Shown here piece by piece: positions 26,564 to 40,379 of a stretch of DNA of 64,000 bases. The stretch is from assembly GCA_025345505.1 (NCBI GenBank), contig JANVCC010000011.1:14055928-14119927 (forward strand), given 5' to 3'. The position numbers were made by a program, and so were the translations under genes. The notes under the pieces were generated by a model. It was not told the DNA's origin, did not search any database, and saw nothing but the letters and a program-made list of their open reading frames with translations. Position 1 is the first letter of the stretch. Every line of letters starts with the position of its first letter. Source of the DNA: Todiramphus chloris collaris (taxonomy: Eukaryota > Chordata > Aves > Coraciiformes > Alcedinidae).

Positions 26564-27125
26564 TCATAGCATCATAGAATGGTAGAAGTTGGAAGGGGCC
26601 TCTGGAGATCATCAAGTCCAACCTCCCTGCCAGTGCAGGATCATCTAGGGCAGGCCACACAGGAACAAATCCAGGCAGGTCTTGAAAGTCTTCAGAGAAG
26701 GAGACTCCACAACCTCTCTCTCTGGGCAGCCTGTTCCAGTGCTCTGTCACTCTGGCAGTGAAGAAGTTTTTCCTCATGTTGAGGTGGAACTTCCTGTATT
26801 TCACCTTCCTACCATTATTTCTGATCTTATCACAGAGCACAACTGAAAAGAGACTGTCCCCATCTACTTCACACCTTCCCTTCAGATATTTGTAAACATC
26901 AGCAATATCCCCTTCTCAAGTCTTCTCTTTTCCAGGCTAAACTATTCCAGGTCTCTCAGCCTTTCCTCATAAAAGAGATGTCCCAGTCCCTTAATCATCT
27001 TTGTAGCTCTCTGTTGGACTCTCTCTAGTATTTCCCTGTCCCTCTTAAACTGGGGAGACCAGAACTGAACACAATGCTCAATATGTGGTCTCACTAGTGC
27101 AGAGTAGAGGGGGAGGAGAAAATCC
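26564..27125 (-). mobile_element. CR1 LINE 3' fragment with the end of ORF2
   Basis: The plus strand starts ATCATAGAATGGTAGAAGTT and carries the CR1 3' region. The minus strand translates near the 5' edge as LYSALVRPHIEHCVQFWSP and RDREILERVQQRATKMIKGL, the C-terminal part of the CR1 reverse-transcriptase ORF, and further on as NFFTARVTEHWNRLPRE. It is truncated near 27125 and is the least decayed minus-strand copy in the window. Confidence 0.93.
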
Positions 27126-30100
27126 AATCTGAGTGTATATTGCTTTAAAACTGATCCCAGCAAGCCACAAACCCCTCAATTGAAGCTAAGGAGTTAATGA
27201 ATGCAGATGAGAAGGGTCAAAGAATTGGTATTAAATAATGTTGTTGGAGAATTGAAGACAATTTTTAAAATATTCTGAGCATCATGGTTGGGGGGGGTGG
27301 TGATGCAAGGGAACTGACACATATAAAAGACTTTCTCTGACTGGGTACTAAGAGAAATAGGTTTATGAAAATACTTAAGAGTGTTTTGTAAGGTAGCAAT
27401 GAGGAACCTCAGTGCGTATAGCTTTGTAAGGGTTATTTCTGCTGTCAGGACTTTATAAAGTCCTTAAGGTTCCAAGGAAGATATGGGATTCATCATAAGG
27501 AATATTAATTCATTCTAAAGTCCAATCATGCTTACCTGGAACCAAAAGGACTAGCCTAGAAACAAGAAATACAGTTCCAAAACCAGAAAAATAGAAGAAT
27601 CAATGATGTGTAAAGCAATTCTTCCAGAAATGGATTTGTCCAAGTTTCGGAGACCTAAAGAAAAAACGTGTTCGCTACTTCCTACCTTGAATTTAAGGCC
27701 TTCAGTGAGTAATATTCAATATATTAGAAAAAAACAAACAAACAAAAAAATATATATATAAACCTGAAACCGATTAAAGGCTATTGTAAAGATTACAAAA
27801 TATCCTGAAACCTAAGAACATTTAATATCACTAAAAAATAAGATTTTCCTGGAAATAGTAAGGTAATTGTCTTTACTGCACTCTAGATTACAATAGGATA
27901 TTACTGACATCAGCCTCTGATTTTTATCTTGTATATATCATTGCATCTACATAGTGTGATGGCTACACATTAAAAACACCAAGACAGAAAATGCCAACAT
28001 ACAGAGAACAAATGTTACTCCATCTGCACCATTAATATCACTGAAGCACAGGAATTTTAAATAATTAGTAATGATGACAAAAGCCTTTTTTTCCCCATAA
28101 TTCAGTAATTTCTGAAGCACCTCAGTTTACTTTGGTCATTACAACTAAATCCTGTGCCTTCTCCATTTCAACACCTAATCTCTTTTTCAATGTCACACTC
28201 CCCCTTTGTATATAATTTTCTTCCTTTTTTTTCCCCCCCTAAATATGGCAAAAGCACAATACATTTATTGTAAGAAACGGTATTTGAAATTCTCCCCAAA
28301 AGATTCATAACTATTCAGTATAGAATTTATTTACCCACTAATCTGCAAAAGGGCAATCTGGAAAAAAAAGGACATTTTCTCTATAGACTCAGGGAAAAGA
28401 ATAATTAAAAATCATTTTATCAATCCCTGTGGCCATTAACTAGTTCTACTGGAATATAAATCCATAAAAATATTTGACAATTAACAATTCTAAACCAAGT
28501 ATCAGAAAGACCACATACACCCTACAAGTTGTTTCCTGAAGTGAAACCCAAACCCCATCCATTTCCTAATCATATTGCTCCAGGCAGAAGTTCTCAAATT
28601 TTGTGATTGCTTACTGGAAAGTGTCCCAGCACGGCCCTAACCACTCCCAGTTCAACACTGACCTCTCTCAAATGAATAATTTAGGTGCATGGTGAAATTC
28701 TACTGGAATATAACTTCAAGGCTGCTATTCAATCTCTTCATCACTACTATTCACTAGTTGTTCAATAGTGATTATGTCATTAAGATGGACAAATGAAATT
28801 CTGCTGAACTGACCCTGATTTAGTAAGTTATTAGAAACAATAACAAAGCAGAAAACTGCATTTAAAGCAATCACAGACAAGATAACTACTTTTCAATCTG
28901 GTTGTCATAGATTTAGTGCATCGAGGAAAGAACAGTATCAGTGAAGGAGAACACTAGCTTAAGATTAATTTTTGTTTGTTAAAATTTTTTATGCTGTTTT
29001 TCTCATACTCTAGGTATAACAGAGAAAGAAACAAAAATAGATCCCTTTTTCTCTGTTAAGAGGTCATAGCACTGATAAGAGGAATATAACTCTCTTCACT
29101 AGGATTCTCTGCTATTTATAACACCAGTGGAAACAACAGAAATGAAGTCTGAGAAGAAGCTGTCAGTGACAGAAGAAATAATGTTCATGTTACTCTGAGA
29201 AACATTTAGCCTATGCAAAAATTAAAAAAGTAATCATTTCACGCCAGTTTGATAAGTCCATTGAATCCAGCACACACTCGAAGAAAAGTGCCCAAGTAAA
29301 TGAATAGCAACAGAATTTGTGAGGTAGAAAATCTCTACTTTCCTTGTCCAACAAATTACCTGAACCATACTAATTTTGCTCTGTAGGAGAGTGCTTTTCA
29401 AAAGCAGTATTGTCAATATATTGACATTTTCCTATAAAAGTAATTTTTTCACTGTAGGTTCATAGATTTGAGGGACTAATGTAATCTGGCCTGATGAAGA
29501 ATATAGCTGGAGAACAGTAGAATTATGGACAGTTATAATTCATATTACCAAAAGAAGCTTCTGATGCACTGATATTCCTCAGCTGAAAAATGAAAATCAT
29601 TTTATATGTATTTTTGAGTGTTTCAATTTACTTATATCTTGCAACAATGATCATGATGAAAAGACACATTGAGTTTGAAATCTAGCCAATTCTGAAAAAT
29701 GACTTATTAATAGTTTCATACTTTTATCATAATCTCTTGAATATTAAGGGTTTCCCCCCCTCCTTTGTAGCAATATGAAATACCCAAAACACTGAATGAA
29801 AGAGTAACTGAGATCTTAATTCTTAGGGTACTGAGTAGCCTTTCAAACTATGTCTGTGTAGAATGGGTGTCACTGGTAAATAGAATGAAAGGATAAAGAA
29901 AAAAACGTTTTAAGTCTTCTGGCAATTGTAATAACTTCAGTTAGGTATGACAGGTTAAGAAATTGGTGGTTGAGGTCATTGTACTGCATTCACAAAATCT
30001 TGCTACAGTCCTGGTCTGAATGTGCTTTGCACAGTCACAGGACTGTAAACACAACACTTCATATGACAGTGCTGCATATGACAGCCAGCACCACAAGTAG

Positions 30101-33100
30101 AAGACAGCAAGGCACAGAGCTATGCAGAACTAAACTGAGTACCTAGAGACTGTAAGACTTAACACAAAAACTATATTTTTGGGAGGGATAGGTTAAAAAC
30201 AGCCCAAGCCCAAGAGTGTCATTGGAAGCATGCTACCACAGCTTTAAAGTTGTCAATACAAAATTTTTTTTTCAATCATACGCTATCCTGAAAATTACCT
30301 CTATATCTCCCTGGAGTTTAGTCCTATATTTCCTTAGAGTTTAAGTGCTTTACAAAGTAGTTTTCAAAGGTAAGAACACATTTTAAGCTTAATCTTTTAA
30401 TAGTCCCTTAGGTTGGATTCATTTCTGTTGGAGTTGCAGACGCACAATATACTTTTCTTTGAATTTTCCGGATAGCTAATTGTTACATATTTCGTCTTAC
30501 TTTATATGCTTTTAACTAACCTATACATTTACCCATTAAAAATTTAGTTTAATTACACTAGTTTTTCCAGTCCTAAAAATTTTAATTTAATTAAACAGTG
30601 AGCAAGTTTTCTGAGAGGCATGGTAGAGAAACTAGAAAATACAGATTTAAACAGAAACATGTTAGTCTACTGCACCTTTTTTACACTTTTCTCTTTCGTC
30701 CACTAAATGGTGTAACTTCCTACATAATAGGGATAAACAAATTATGAGGAAAAAAAGATGTTTTCCATAGAGCTATAACGTCATTCTGAAGGTACAATAA
30801 CTATGCATTACATGCAAGGCTTTATGATGCTTTCCAGATTTGGCTCAGTTTTCTGTAAACCACAAATGGAATCACAGTTAAAACATCACTTAAATTTTGT
30901 CTTATCTTGTTTTTATTGTCTTGCTTTTCATTATTTTATTGTTCTAAGGAAATAAACATAAACTAACACTTTAATTTTTTTTTTTTAGGAAAAGGATTAA
31001 GTTAAAGTTCTCCATTTGATGATTATTTCTTGCTGAAAGTGCTCTACTTTTGCTTCTGCTGCCTTCCAGAACAGGTGTCTGGCCTGAGTCTTATTCTTCA
31101 AGGATGAATCACTTTATTACAGTCTATGATACAACATCCCCTGACAAAAGGATGCTGGCTCTAGTCTTATGAATCTTATGTTCATAAATCTGTGAGACAC
31201 TGGTCTCAGGAGAACATTTGGATAGGAGATGCAGAATCAAATGAGGATAAGTTTAAAACATTTGGGTTTTTAAATTCTGAAGAACTTAAGGAGTCACAGG
31301 AACAATTATAACATCTACTAAGTTGCTCCCCGTAGGCTATTGTTATGGAGTGGAGTTAGGACGGAGTAGACAGTAGAGAACATTTGGAGCCAGCCTACTC
31401 AAGATAGGCTGTACTTCTTTATCTTTTCTTGTAAAGCAGTACTTCTCTCAGTCTTTTTCAGAGGCTTACAAAGGTCATACTCCTTAAACAATGACCTTAG
31501 AAAGTTATGGCAACACTATAACTAAATATTGGAAAACACTAATAATGCATAATCTAAGACATTTTATGCATCCTTTAGATGGCCAGTAATGTGACAAGAT
31601 GATTTAGATAGTAAACACAAAATTAGAGATGGCATGGCAACTTAGAATATCTAGTTTAATGTGAAATCTCGTTTATGCCAGGAAGATGTCAGATGTGGCT
31701 TTTATCCACTATTAATCTATTAAGGTATTATAGAAAGATCATTCCTTATCATACATGTATCATAATGTGTAACAACAGATTTAAAAAAAAAAAAAAATCT
31801 ATGGCATACAAAAAATTTATGGAAAACAATGTAGGTACACAAATTAAGCTGCACATAAACAATTGAATGAATAATACCTGAGATGAGGAAGGAACTGTAA
31901 TCCTCTATACTACTGTGCAATATTCTAATTTCTGAGAACAGATAAAAGCATTACAAGGGAAACAAGGAAGAAGTGCTCAGAGCCGTTGTCTTTCTGGGGT
32001 GCTGAACAGAAACAAAAGTGTACTTGAAAGACCTGTCAAGTCAGGAAAGCCCTGAGAGGAAGAATATTACCTTCCTTGGCTTCTTAGAGACTAAGAAAGA
32101 TAGGGAATAAGAGAGGTTTAATCATATTTAAATGTCTTTTTTAAAAACACAGACTCATAATCTCATTTTGTAGTTTGATATTTTTGGCGTGTAATAACTT
32201 CCAGATATTGGGACTCTATCATTTAATTTTGTTTTGTTTCACTAGGGTAAGCCTACTTTTCTTTTATCTAAGAATCACTTCTATATGATCAAACTCATGA
32301 AGGTCACTCTGTTCCTTTGGAAGCATCAGATCAAACAGAATGAACTGAAAACTGTCAAGTGGTTTCCGCTAAGCACCAAGTGAGTAATTCCTCATCACTG
32401 TGAAGCATGCTTTATACCTTTCTATACGGAGTGGGAGTTAGAGACCAGACTAAGCTGGTAGCACATCTAAAGAAATCACTTTCTTATAAGAAGCAAAAAG
32501 TAACTTCCATGACTGAGCACTGAGAAGGGCATGAAAGAGCTTACTATTTGGAAAACAGGTCCTTCAGAAAGCATTCACTTGTTTGAAAGTTTTTACAAAA
32601 GTATTTATGTATATAACATTTATCACCTCTCAAATGAAGTTTTTGTGATCATTTTTTCACTAAATGAAAAAGGGAACAGGTCATGGCATGCATGATATTG
32701 AAGAGCATTTGCCTTGCACTTGAAAATATTATACAATCTGTAAAATTTTGATGTGAGAAATAAAAACTTACCCTAAAGAGAAGTAAGATTCTTTAAAATT
32801 TAGTATTAAATATGTAACAAAACTAAGTGTAGCTTTTCTAGAAACCTGCAGAAAGAAACAAAAATATGTACATGCATATTCACATAGGTATTGACTAGGG
32901 AGATGGATAGACAGATTAGGGAATGAACTTCTGATATCTCTCTATTGCCATCAGACCCTTTAGAAGCAGAGCAGGACATTTCTGGAGAAATGGACAACCA
33001 CAGTCAGTCCCACTGATCAGGCAGGACATAGAATCAGCAACGATTCTTCCCTGACCCCAGGAGAAGGATGCATATGGGCAAGCCACCAGAAGTTACCAAA

Positions 33101-34868
33101 ATTATTTTTTTCTGCAGACACTCCCATATTTGGATGGTATCAAAAACTAACTTTTTAGCAATATTGTACTAACTGAAAAAACTGAGGGTTCCCTTTCTGG
33201 AACGATTTAATCACCTTTCAAAAAGTTTGGTTTATCCAATTTCCTTTGTTTTAGGGAGAAAATAGCTACTAAATTATTGAATTTAACTCCTTTCTTAGTT
33301 ATTCATTATATAGTTTTGAAGACATACATTAGAACTAGAAATTATATTTAGACCAATGGAAGGTACCCAAACTGAAGCCACAGGATTATGATTAATCTGA
33401 TTAACTAGATAAGTGAATATGTAATTCATCCAATTGTTTCAGTTTTAAATTAATAGAAATTTTTTCAAATAACTTAATAGGAAAAAGTTAATTTCTGTCT
33501 TTTCTTAGGAATGCAATTATTAGAAGTAAGTATTTTATCATTTGTCTTTGCCCAACTGTCCATTAATATTTTTCCTAGGATTTTGGTTACTTAAGATATC
33601 AGAGGGAAAATAATTTATATTCATGAATCTAATTTCTGTTCATGGGTGATAGCATGTGTAATAATCAACCTACCTACAAATTATATAAGAAAATATTTTC
33701 TCTGAAGAAATACTACTTTTCTGTGTCTGTATTTAAAAATGGTATATGAAATTACTGAAATTATATTCTAGTTTCTCCAGACATAAACAAGAATGAGATT
33801 AACATTATTAAAGTACATCAGCTTTCATATACTAACACTTTCATAGACTTCCATACTTACTGATGCAAAAACATAATGGTAGATCTGGCAGTTTAAGTCC
33901 CAAAATGAATGTTCATTACCTACCTAATGAAGCACACAGGCAATGAATTTCAGAATTCTTAGTATCACGCAACTTTGCATTGCCATCATACATTCATATT
34001 TATATTGTATATTTTTAGTGTCATCAGCCTGGTAACTCGTACTGAGTTTAGGCTGAAACTTGCTTCTAAAATATATCTGCATTTGTTAAACTGAACACTG
34101 ATTTATTTTGGTTTTCATTTAATAGATCCAGTTCTAACTGTATAAGCAAGACCGTGGGTCATTTTGGAGTACCAAAATATCTAGAAAATTAAAATGGATT
34201 TAGGAATTCTACAAATGTATGAATATCAGCTTCTAAGTTACTAAAGCAAAGTTCTGCATACTGTTTACTGTTACCCATACAAGGGCAAACTGGCACACTT
34301 TGTGCAATGGCCAGTAAGAAGCACAGTGGCTCCCATTTGTTGGTCTTCAAGACCATCACCTGGGCTACAATTGCTCCCTATGGTATTCCATGACTGGGAA
34401 TTATGAGCACGGACTATTGTGAATTCTCTGCTGTGCTTCTTCTGACAATGCCAAATCTGTGTAGTGATTTGACTGCTGTACCTCCATGGCATGCACCTCT
34501 CACCAGAGATCAGCTGAGAGATGACTTTAGAGCTCCATACAGTCATTTATGTGTGACTGAAAAGTGAAGGACTGACAATAATACTGAGCTTAGCTCAGGG
34601 GATGAACTAAAACCACCATGCATCCATCAGAAAAGAGTGGGACAAATCAAAACATCATAGCTTTGACTTTTAGTTTTGCCTTTGAAAGCAAAGAAAACAT
34701 TCAAATGAACAAGAATTTATTTCAGTGGAAAGTAGAAGTGATTCTTTTAAAAATATTTCTATATTCAACTTTAAGCAGAAATTTTGGGCATTTTGTATAT
34801 GAAGTGGGTTATTTTAATACATTTGTTATTTCACAACAGAAGTAGAAAACTGTATAAGTTAGTTTTAG

Positions 34869-35090
34869 TTATAGAATTATTTGGGTTGTAAGAGACCTTT
34901 TAAAAATCATATAGTTCCAAACCCCCTGACATGGTCAGGGACACCTTGCACTAGACCACATTGCTCAAAGCCCAATCCAACCTATCCTTGAACACTTCCA
35001 CACAACTCTGTTTAACCTGTTGCAGTGCCTCACCACCCTCACAGTAAAGAAATTCTTCCTTACATCTAATCTAAATCTAGCCTTTTTCAG
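34869..35090 (-). mobile_element. CR1 LINE 3' fragment, old
   Basis: It begins TTATAGAATTATTTGGGTTG and contains the reverse complement of CR1 motifs such as CATGGTCAGGGACACCTTGC, CACCACCCTCACAGTAAAGA and TTCTTCCTTACATCTAATCT. It is clearly diverged and 5'-truncated near 35090. It is a different CR1 subfamily from the copy at 26564. Confidence 0.88.
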
Positions 35091-36063
35091 CATGGACAGA
35101 AGTTTAGAGACTCAGAAGAAAGTAACATTTACACAACAGATTATGTATTATACCAGTGATTTGGGTAAATTAAATCACTTAACAATAATCTTTCTGAGAC
35201 AAAAGAATCAGATACCACAAGACTGTAAATTAAAGATTGTGTTTCTGCTTAAGTCAAAACCAGACTTTTTTTTAGATTTACAATTAAAATCTTTTAGAAA
35301 AAAACACATTAATGTTGAACTAAGTATTTCCATATGTGAATTATTTCCCTTTGCCTCTTGCTTCTACTTTAGATTGACATTTCCACATCTTACACCTCAT
35401 TCCATCTTTCTTCATATATTCGCACCTATTTTCTACATACTCCAGAGGATGCTATCAGTCTGATACTGCTTAATCCATACCTTTTTTATCTTCCCAAGAC
35501 TTGAAATCCTTAATGGTCTCACATGTATACTTGGGGACTTAAAAACAGGCTGGAAGATGACCCAGAGATTCTTTTGTGAGCAGGTTGTTAGGATTTATTT
35601 ATTTCTTATTCCCTTTTTCATTTAATTTTGTGTCCAAGTAGTATTGGGACTTCATTGAAATAAAAAAGCAAAGAACTAGTTAAATTTTTAGTTAAACTAG
35701 TTAAATTAAAAATGACCTTATACCCTTCAAAGTAAATATCCAACAGAGTCAACTAAAGAAGTAACACACATCACAAAAGAAACATTTATTCTGAAATAGC
35801 TAAAATATTCAAACATTCTGAGCATTCTCTGTGTAGCTTACTTTAAGCACTAGTTAGAAAACAAAGGGCATATGATAAAAATGCTGGTACTATTAAAAGA
35901 GCACAAAGGAGCACAGGTCTGTAAGCATTGGAGAATCTAAGAAAAAACTAACATTTCCTTTTCATATCTTTAATTTATAGGACTAGTTTTCAAGGTCACA
36001 TGAAGTGGATCTCAAGCTATGGATCCTGGCATGACATACACATGTGTTTGTTTCTTAATAATT

Positions 36064-36222
36064 AGATAGATAAATAAATGAAATAAAAATACAAAACAAA
36101 ATAAACAAAAAAAAAAAAAAAAAAAAAAAACAAAAAAACCAAACCAAACAAAAAAAACACCAAAAAACCCAAACAATCAAACAACCAAGAAAAGCCCACC
36201 ACAAAACAAAACAAAAACATAC
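36064..36222. repeat. A-rich low-complexity tract
   Basis: GATA-like and AAAT units lead into a run of more than 20 A residues, then CAAA/ACCAAA units. The apparent Phe-rich minus-strand reading frame here is only the translation of this tract. Confidence 0.93.
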
Positions 36223-36437
36223 CAATCATCTTAGTCCAGTATTGTAGATGGCTAATAAAGGAGAAAAAAAAATATATATAACATACCAATTACACCAATC
36301 CTGAGGAAAGGAAAGACACAACAACTTGCCTTTAACTGTGGTTTTGGTTTAAGAAGAGCTTGGGTTTGTTTTGCTGTGTGTTGTTTTATTTAGATGGCTG
36401 TGCTTCTTTCTTCATTTTGAACTTAAGTCACTACATA

Positions 36438-36668
36438 GCTTCAGACTGTATATTAGGAAGCAATTCTTTACCAAGAGGGTAGTCAAACACTGGAACAGGC
36501 TTTCTAGAGAGGTGGTCAATGCCCCGAGCCTGTCAGTGTTTAAGAGGTACTTGGACAATACCTGTAATAACATTCTTTAACCTTTGCTCAGCCCTGAAGT
36601 GGTCAGGCAGTTGGACTAGATAATCAGTGTATGTCCCTTCCTGCTGAAATAGTTATATTCTATTCTAT
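36438..36668 (+). mobile_element. CR1-like LINE 3' fragment, second subfamily
   Basis: The plus strand reads as a CR1 ORF2 end (RKQFFTKRVVKHWNRLSREV, then SLSVFKRYLDN), followed by a short 3' UTR with GGACTAGATAATCAGTGTAT and CCCTTCCTGCTGAAATAG, ending in ATTCTATTCTAT. The terminal repeat is ATTCT-based rather than GATTCTATG, so it belongs to a distinct CR1 subfamily. It is antisense to DMD. Confidence 0.85.
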
Positions 36669-38091
36669 ATTTTACTACAGAGCTCAACATCCTTTCTGCA
36701 GAAAAACATAAAATGGAGCAAAGAAAACATATCCAATGAACAAATTAAATTATTACTCTTGCCATCCTCATACAATGCTGCAGTGAAGAAAGCATAAAAA
36801 TTCAGAGAGAATAATAATAATACTGGAAATGTAATGAATATTTAGCAGAATTATTATAGCTCTTCATCTGGAATACTGCACTCATTTCTGCACTTAAGCA
36901 GACATAAACACAGTCTGACACTTCCAAGAAAAAACTTCATGGCATAGGTGTTTCCTCTACTGTATATAGGCTCCCATCCAATGAAAATATAATGAAGAAA
37001 AAAACTTTTCTAAATGTTCTGTTTCAGGGTCTATATTCCACCAAGCCCAGATGCCACCAATTTCTCACCATGTATCACACAATTCAACATCTAGTCTCCT
37101 TTGCTGTTACTTAGCTAGGGAATGGCCAGATAACTCTATGATGTATCATTCACTCACATATCATGTAATAAGTCTCTTGGTTAGAAAGATGAAATATGAA
37201 CAGCTAATCTTCAGAACTTTTATGCTATTTCCCCTTCCCTCCATTTTTTGGCATAATAAAGGTTGACATAATCCCATAAGCGTTGTTATCTACTAAACAC
37301 AGATTGAAAAGCCATAGTGCCGCCATATTCATATGCTTATGGTCCTGAAAACAGTAATAAAATTATTTTTTTAATTACCTACAGTGTGTCATCATAATGA
37401 TGATTTGATAAACATAACAAAATGCAAATACCAGCTGGTGCAACCACCCACCAAAGCCTTAGGACCTGTATCATACAGGCTAAGCTGTATTTATTTAGGT
37501 TGGACTTGCAAAGGGGCTTTGTGGCTGTGCAAAACACCTTTTTTGTTATTGGTTTATTCCCAACTCAAGCAAAACTAAAACAATAATAAATTTATATTGA
37601 GGAAAAACAAAGTAAAATCTGTAGGACAAACATACTCGAGGGTTCATACATAGATTGCTTGAGAACTGAAGGTTCCAAAAAATGCTCTTTGTGTATTGCA
37701 TTAATTTTAGAAAAAAGGATGGGACACAATGTACACCAAAATCTGGATTTGCCTGATATCACTGATTATGCAGCATCTAAATTTAGCTTGTAATCTCTGC
37801 AGAGCAGGACCTTTGTTTCCTGTTTGCTCTGTAATTACTACAGATAATTATGGTCTGGCATAAATGAACATACACTGTTCTGAAACAGTTTTTTAAAATA
37901 ACTACGGATTAAACATTGCCCACCAAACTCTGGACGAAATGTCAGTGGATGAGTAATTTGATCACATTTTGAAAACTCAATTTCTGAACAATTCCTTTTC
38001 TGTTATTACCATTTATTTTTATTTTGACTAATTTGTTGCAACACAGATACCATAGCTCTTCTGTTTGTAATATCATGAATAAAAATAAAAT

Positions 38092-38470
38092 CATAGGATC
38101 ATAGAATGGTAGGGGTTGGAAGGGACCTCTAGAGATCATGCTACACAGGAACGCATGCAGGCAGGTCTTGAAAGTCTCCAAAGAAGGAGACTCCATAACA
38201 TCCCTGGGCAGCCTGTTCCAGTGCTCTATCACTCTCACAGTAAAGAAGTTTTATCTCATGTTGAGGTAGAATTTCCCATGTTTCAGCCTGTGACCATTAC
38301 CTGTTGTCTTATCACAGGGCACCACCTAAAAGAGACTGGCCCCTTCTACTTGACACCCACCCTTCAGATAGCTGTAAACATTAATAAGATCCCCTTTTAG
38401 TCTTTTCTTTTCCAGGCTAAACAGTCCCAGGTCTCTCAGTCTCTCCTCATAAGAGAGATGCTCCAGTCCA
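38092..38470 (-). mobile_element. CR1 LINE 3' fragment
   Basis: It begins CATAGGATCATAGAATGGTA and closely follows the copy at 26564, including AGGCAGGTCTTGAAAGTCT and GGCAGCCTGTTCCAGTGCTC. Compared with that copy it lacks about 47 bp shortly after the 3' end (near 38138). It ends at AGAGATGCTCCAGTCCA near 38470. Confidence 0.92.
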
Positions 38471-39281
38471 AATAAAATGGATATTTTTACTGTTTACATG
38501 TCTGCTTCTAGTCAAAACTACATTATTCTGTGCAAGCTACTATTTGTAACACAGTAATACCTTGAAATACTGGCCAAAACAGTAAAGAAATAGGTTTGTC
38601 ATATTCAAACAAAATAGGTCAGAAAAACTAGTTTGTACACATATAACAGACAAAGGCTGCGGAATAAGGTATATTATCCCACCTCATCCAGGTAAAGAAC
38701 AGAACACATGAAATTAAAATACTTTTATATAATGACAGAGAAAGTCTGTAGCAGATCTGGAATGTAAATCATGGTCATCCTCATCTCTGATGATACAAGA
38801 AGTTTTCTTTTAATGTATTTTCACTGATCCCTAAAGGTAAAATAATCCATATGCTACCACATAACTGACCTTAGTCATAAAGACTCAGTGCTTAGTGTTT
38901 GTCTGGGTGCTTCCACTAGGAGGAAAAATGAAGAATGGCAAGTTTTCTTTGGATGCAATCACATCTTTGCAAGGAAGGAATAAAAATTCTTGCTTGTTTG
39001 TTGCTTTAGCCTCCTTACCAGTAGGCTGCCTCAGTCTTTGCAAGTATTCTCTCTCTGCTTTCCATCATGTGAGGACTTTTCTTGATATCCTGGATTTTTT
39101 TTTGTTACCCTTATCTTGCCTCTTCTTTCACTGATTAAAATTATAGATGCAACTAAATCAATTCTTAGTCTAAGTATTTATATTAGAATGTGAGTGCCCA
39201 GTCCTGTTCCAGGGAAATGAAAACATGCTCACTCGTTTCCCAACTTCACCTCCAAGGATGAAACATTTCACTGATTCACAC

Positions 39282-39592
39282 AGAATCACAGAATGTTATG
39301 GGTTGGGAGGGACCTCAAAAGATCATCTAGTCCAACCCCCCTGCCAGAGCAGGACCATCTAGAGCAGGTCACATAGGAATATGTCCCAGCAGGTTTTAAA
39401 TGTGTCCAGAGAAGGAGACTCCAGAACCCTTCAGGGAAGCCTGCTCCAGTGCTCTGTCACCATCACAGTGAAAAACTTTTTCCTTATGTTTCTGTGGAAC
39501 GTCTTATGCTCCAGCTTGCGCCCATTTCCTCTTGTCCTATCACTGGACATAACAGAGAAGAGCCTGGCTCCATCCTCCTGACACTCACCCTT
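39282..39592 (-). mobile_element. CR1 LINE 3' fragment
   Basis: It begins AGAATCACAGAATGTTATGG and continues with the CR1 3' region (CATCTAGTCCAACCCCCCTG, CCAGTGCTCTGTCACCATCA, TTCCTCTTGTCCTATCACTG). The match stops at about CACTCACCCTTT near 39592. The minus strand retains a short ORF2 tail ([14 protein letters not shown]). Confidence 0.92.
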
Positions 39593-40379
39593 TTTTGTGA
39601 CTTTTAAAGCAATGTGACTTCTCACTGACAAAAGTCACCCTGTATAGGTTGCTATCAGAGCACATCACCTTCATTTCTGATGGCAGTGTTTCTCTTGATC
39701 ATATCTGAGATGCTTATGGCATGTGGTGCTAGAAGCACAGGTGGTATTTCTGAGCAGAAAGCAGACAGGTGAAGGCACAAACCTGCTACATTTTTGCTGC
39801 TGCAAGCAGCTGGAGGTTTATTAAATTTAAGGATTCAGAGATACCTCAAATGATATCTGAGAAGCTGATAAGATCAGTCTTAAGAGAGGAAGTTAACATC
39901 TGAAAATACAGACTATTGTTTGGCAATTTTTTTTCCAGTTCTCACCTATTATAACCAGAACAGTAATGGGACACACCCTGCACAAAGCCATGAAAATACT
40001 AATGATGTTTCTGAGTAAGCCTGTGCAGCCATCTCTAAACCTGATACAGTTTTCCTGCATTACTTATACCACAGACAAAGCCCTGGTCTGAGCTATGGCA
40101 GCAGTTTTCACAAGACAAATCCTAAAACGATGATGAAAGCAGGAGGGCATAGTCGTAATGACAGACAAGTGCAATGATGTGGTGCAAACAGAACGAGGGA
40201 AGAAGCAACACAGAAATGAGGTAAACTGACTACATAAAAAAGCATTTTCCACTCTGGGGACAGAGAGAGGAGGAGAGCAAATAGAGGACGTATAAAGGCA
40301 AATGAAAATACACCTCTAGGGATTGTCATGATTTTCAGGGAACAGCCTGTGAGGTCTGTTTGTGCCACAGGTTGCCCAT

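Noticed and set aside
26361..26840. A 159-codon minus-strand frame
   Set aside because: Its N-terminal part is the CR1 ORF2 tail and 3' UTR, and the rest is flanking intron. It is already covered by the CR1 call.
35020..35463. A 147-codon plus-strand frame
   Set aside because: It starts in the antisense of a CR1 fragment and runs into AT-rich intron with no recognisable domain or splice signals.
36062..36289. A Phe-rich membrane-like frame on the minus strand
   Set aside because: It is the translation of an A/CAAA low-complexity tract.
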